Positions 5,197-6,100 of a DNA stretch of 6,100 nt are shown here, in pieces; positions within the stretch are counted from its first letter, which is position 1, and each line of letters begins with the position of its first letter. The position numbers were made by a program, and so were the translations under genes. A model generated the notes under the pieces. The model had not been told where the DNA came from. It worked only from the letters and a program-made list of their open reading frames with translations, and made no database searches. This DNA comes from an uncultured bacterium (GTDB taxonomy: Bacteria; Armatimonadota; Zipacnadia; Zipacnadales; Zipacnadaceae): the NCBI GenBank assembly GCA_937928475.1, contig CALFVE010000095.1, positions 1 through 6,100 of the forward strand, in the 5' to 3' direction.

Positions 5197-6100
5197 CTAC
5201 TCCAACGTGAATACCCGCGTCTGCGGCGGGTCAATCTCCATGCGAATCTCCGTCAGCCCCTCTCCCAGCAACTCGCCGGTCAGCGCCTCACAGACTCGGC
5301 ACGGACGCGGCAGGCGCAGCGTGCGGGGTCCCGCCTTCACGCTGTGCAGGCTGGCGAAGGAATCGCTGGCGTAGACCACGTCGTCTTCCTCGCACCAAAT
5401 ATTGCTCCCCGCGAAGCGACAGGCGGCGCGCAGGAGATTGCTGGGCAGCGGCATGGCGCAGGACCAGAGCACGGCGTAGTCATCCGGCCCCCGAGCGCCT
5501 GGCTGGCCGTTGCCCGCGGCGCCCTGGCCGAACTCCTTCACGAAGAGGCCGGTGCGGTTGATGAACCAGCAGGCCGTGGCGTGACCCAGAGGCACGCCGC
5601 CGGCGTTTTCCACCGCCCACTCAGCGGGCGTTAGCGTTGGCCCGTAGGGCAGGCTGTCCCCGTAAGTCATACTGGCGGGCAACTCTCGGCTGATGGGATG
5701 CCCGGAGTCCCAGACGATCACGTGCCGCACTGTGGTGCGCGGGTGCAACTCCATCTGCACCCTCAGCAGTTCTGTGGCTCCCTCGGTGCCCAGAAAGCGA
5801 CCGTCGCTGATCCCGGTAGCGGGCCCGAAGATCGCCAGGTTCCCATCGCGCAGCACTTTCTCCCGCAGGCGGCTCAGCCGCGCTTCGTTGAGGATAAACA
5901 GGTTCGGGAAGAACCAGGTCTTGTAGTTCGGGATATCCTTTTCCAGATCGCTCCACAGAAACAGCCGGTAAGGAACCCCGCAGTGGGCCAGGCCCAGAAT
6001 GCGCTGCCAGATCACCGCGAGCGTCTGGTAGCCGGAGGTGAAATCCTCGGTGAACAGGCTCTGGTCATCAATGACGAAGGCAATGGCGTCGCGCGTTTCC
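5197..6100 (-). CDS. C-terminal part of a large glycoside hydrolase-like protein (beta-galactosidase-trimerisation-like domain), N-terminus beyond window
   Basis: The frame is open to the right edge, giving 301 visible residues; an internal GTG at 6015 is not the real start. The visible part begins AIAFVIDDQSLFTEDF, then GVPYRLFLWSDLEKDIPNYKTWFFPNLFILNEARLSRL (residues about 42-79), then LRDGNLAIFGPATG. This is the pattern of the class-I-amidotransferase-like trimerisation domain following the catalytic barrel in GH42 and related planctomycete-type glycosidases: a fold with an invariant-looking DL...YK...FPN core, but without glutaminase function. The last ~90 residues (LPSNLLRAACRFAGSNIW..., LHSVKAGPRTLRLPRP, ALTGE, PPQTRVFTLE) look like the closing beta-sandwich of such enzymes. 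The catalytic barrel lies outside the window, so family number, substrate and export signal cannot be stated. It is followed by the repeat-like element, then the redox operon on the same strand. Confidence 0.75.
   Translation of the reverse strand, partial: ETRDAIAFVIDDQSLFTEDFTSGYQTLAVIWQRILGLAHCGVPYRLFLWSDLEKDIPNYKTWFFPNLFILNEARLSRLREKVLRDGNLAIFGPATGISDGRFLGTEGATELLRVQMELHPRTTVRHVIVWDSGHPISRELPASMTYGDSLPYGPTLTPAEWAVENAGGVPLGHATACWFINRTGLFVKEFGQGAAGNGQPGARGPDDYAVLWSCAMPLPSNLLRAACRFAGSNIWCEEDDVVYASDSFASLHSVKAGPRTLRLPRPCRVCEALTGELLGEGLTEIRMEIDPPQTRVFTLE

Noticed and set aside
4942..5634. 230-residue plus-strand open frame across the intergenic region
   Set aside because: It runs through the hairpin element and then antisense to the glycosidase tail; there is no domain, and it arises from long open frames in GC-rich DNA.

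Overview
The window is GC-rich bacterial DNA in which every supportable gene reads on the minus strand. It holds three genes of carbohydrate-active or exported-protein type, two of them cut by the window edges, around a compact three-gene iron-sulfur/flavin operon. The gene mix resembles that of uncultured Planctomycetota, Armatimonadota, Hydrogenedentota or similar polysaccharide-degrading anaerobes: a glycosidase C-terminus with a beta-galactosidase-trimerisation-like domain, a LamG plus DUF1961 (YesU-like) protein, an NAGPA-type phosphodiester glycosidase, and HydB/HydG-like electron-transfer proteins. No rRNA or marker gene is present, so this phylum guess is weak.

Layout in transcription order, right to left. 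From 6100 to 5197 is the C-terminal ~300 residues of a large glycoside-hydrolase-like protein. From 5196 to 4928 is an intergenic region with a hairpin-rich repeat-like element of about 150 bp. Its left hairpin shows a perfect AGGAGG in the loop, in front of a possible 20-codon leader ORF. From 4927 to 2033 are three overlapping redox genes: an FrhB-like protein with two ferredoxin-type motifs, a HydB/AsrA-like protein with two more such motifs, and a HydG/FlxA-like FAD/NAD(P)-binding protein with a C-terminal [2Fe-2S] motif. The overlaps are 4 and 8 nt, so the proteins are very probably made together as one complex. After a 79-bp gap comes the exported LamG-DUF1961 protein (1953 to 577). A 148-bp spacer with a long hairpin follows, then the N-terminal 142 residues of an exported phosphodiester-glycosidase-like protein (428 to the left edge).

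The redox operon looks like the NAD(P)H-side module used by bifurcating or reversible enzymes (sulfhydrogenase beta/gamma, Flx-Hdr). Its usual partners (hydrogenase subunits, HdrABC, MvhD/FlxD) are not in the window. A plausible but unproven reading is that it balances NAD(P)H and low-potential electron carriers during fermentation of the sugars released by the neighbouring glycan-active proteins. No CRISPR array, tRNA, rRNA or transposase gene was seen.
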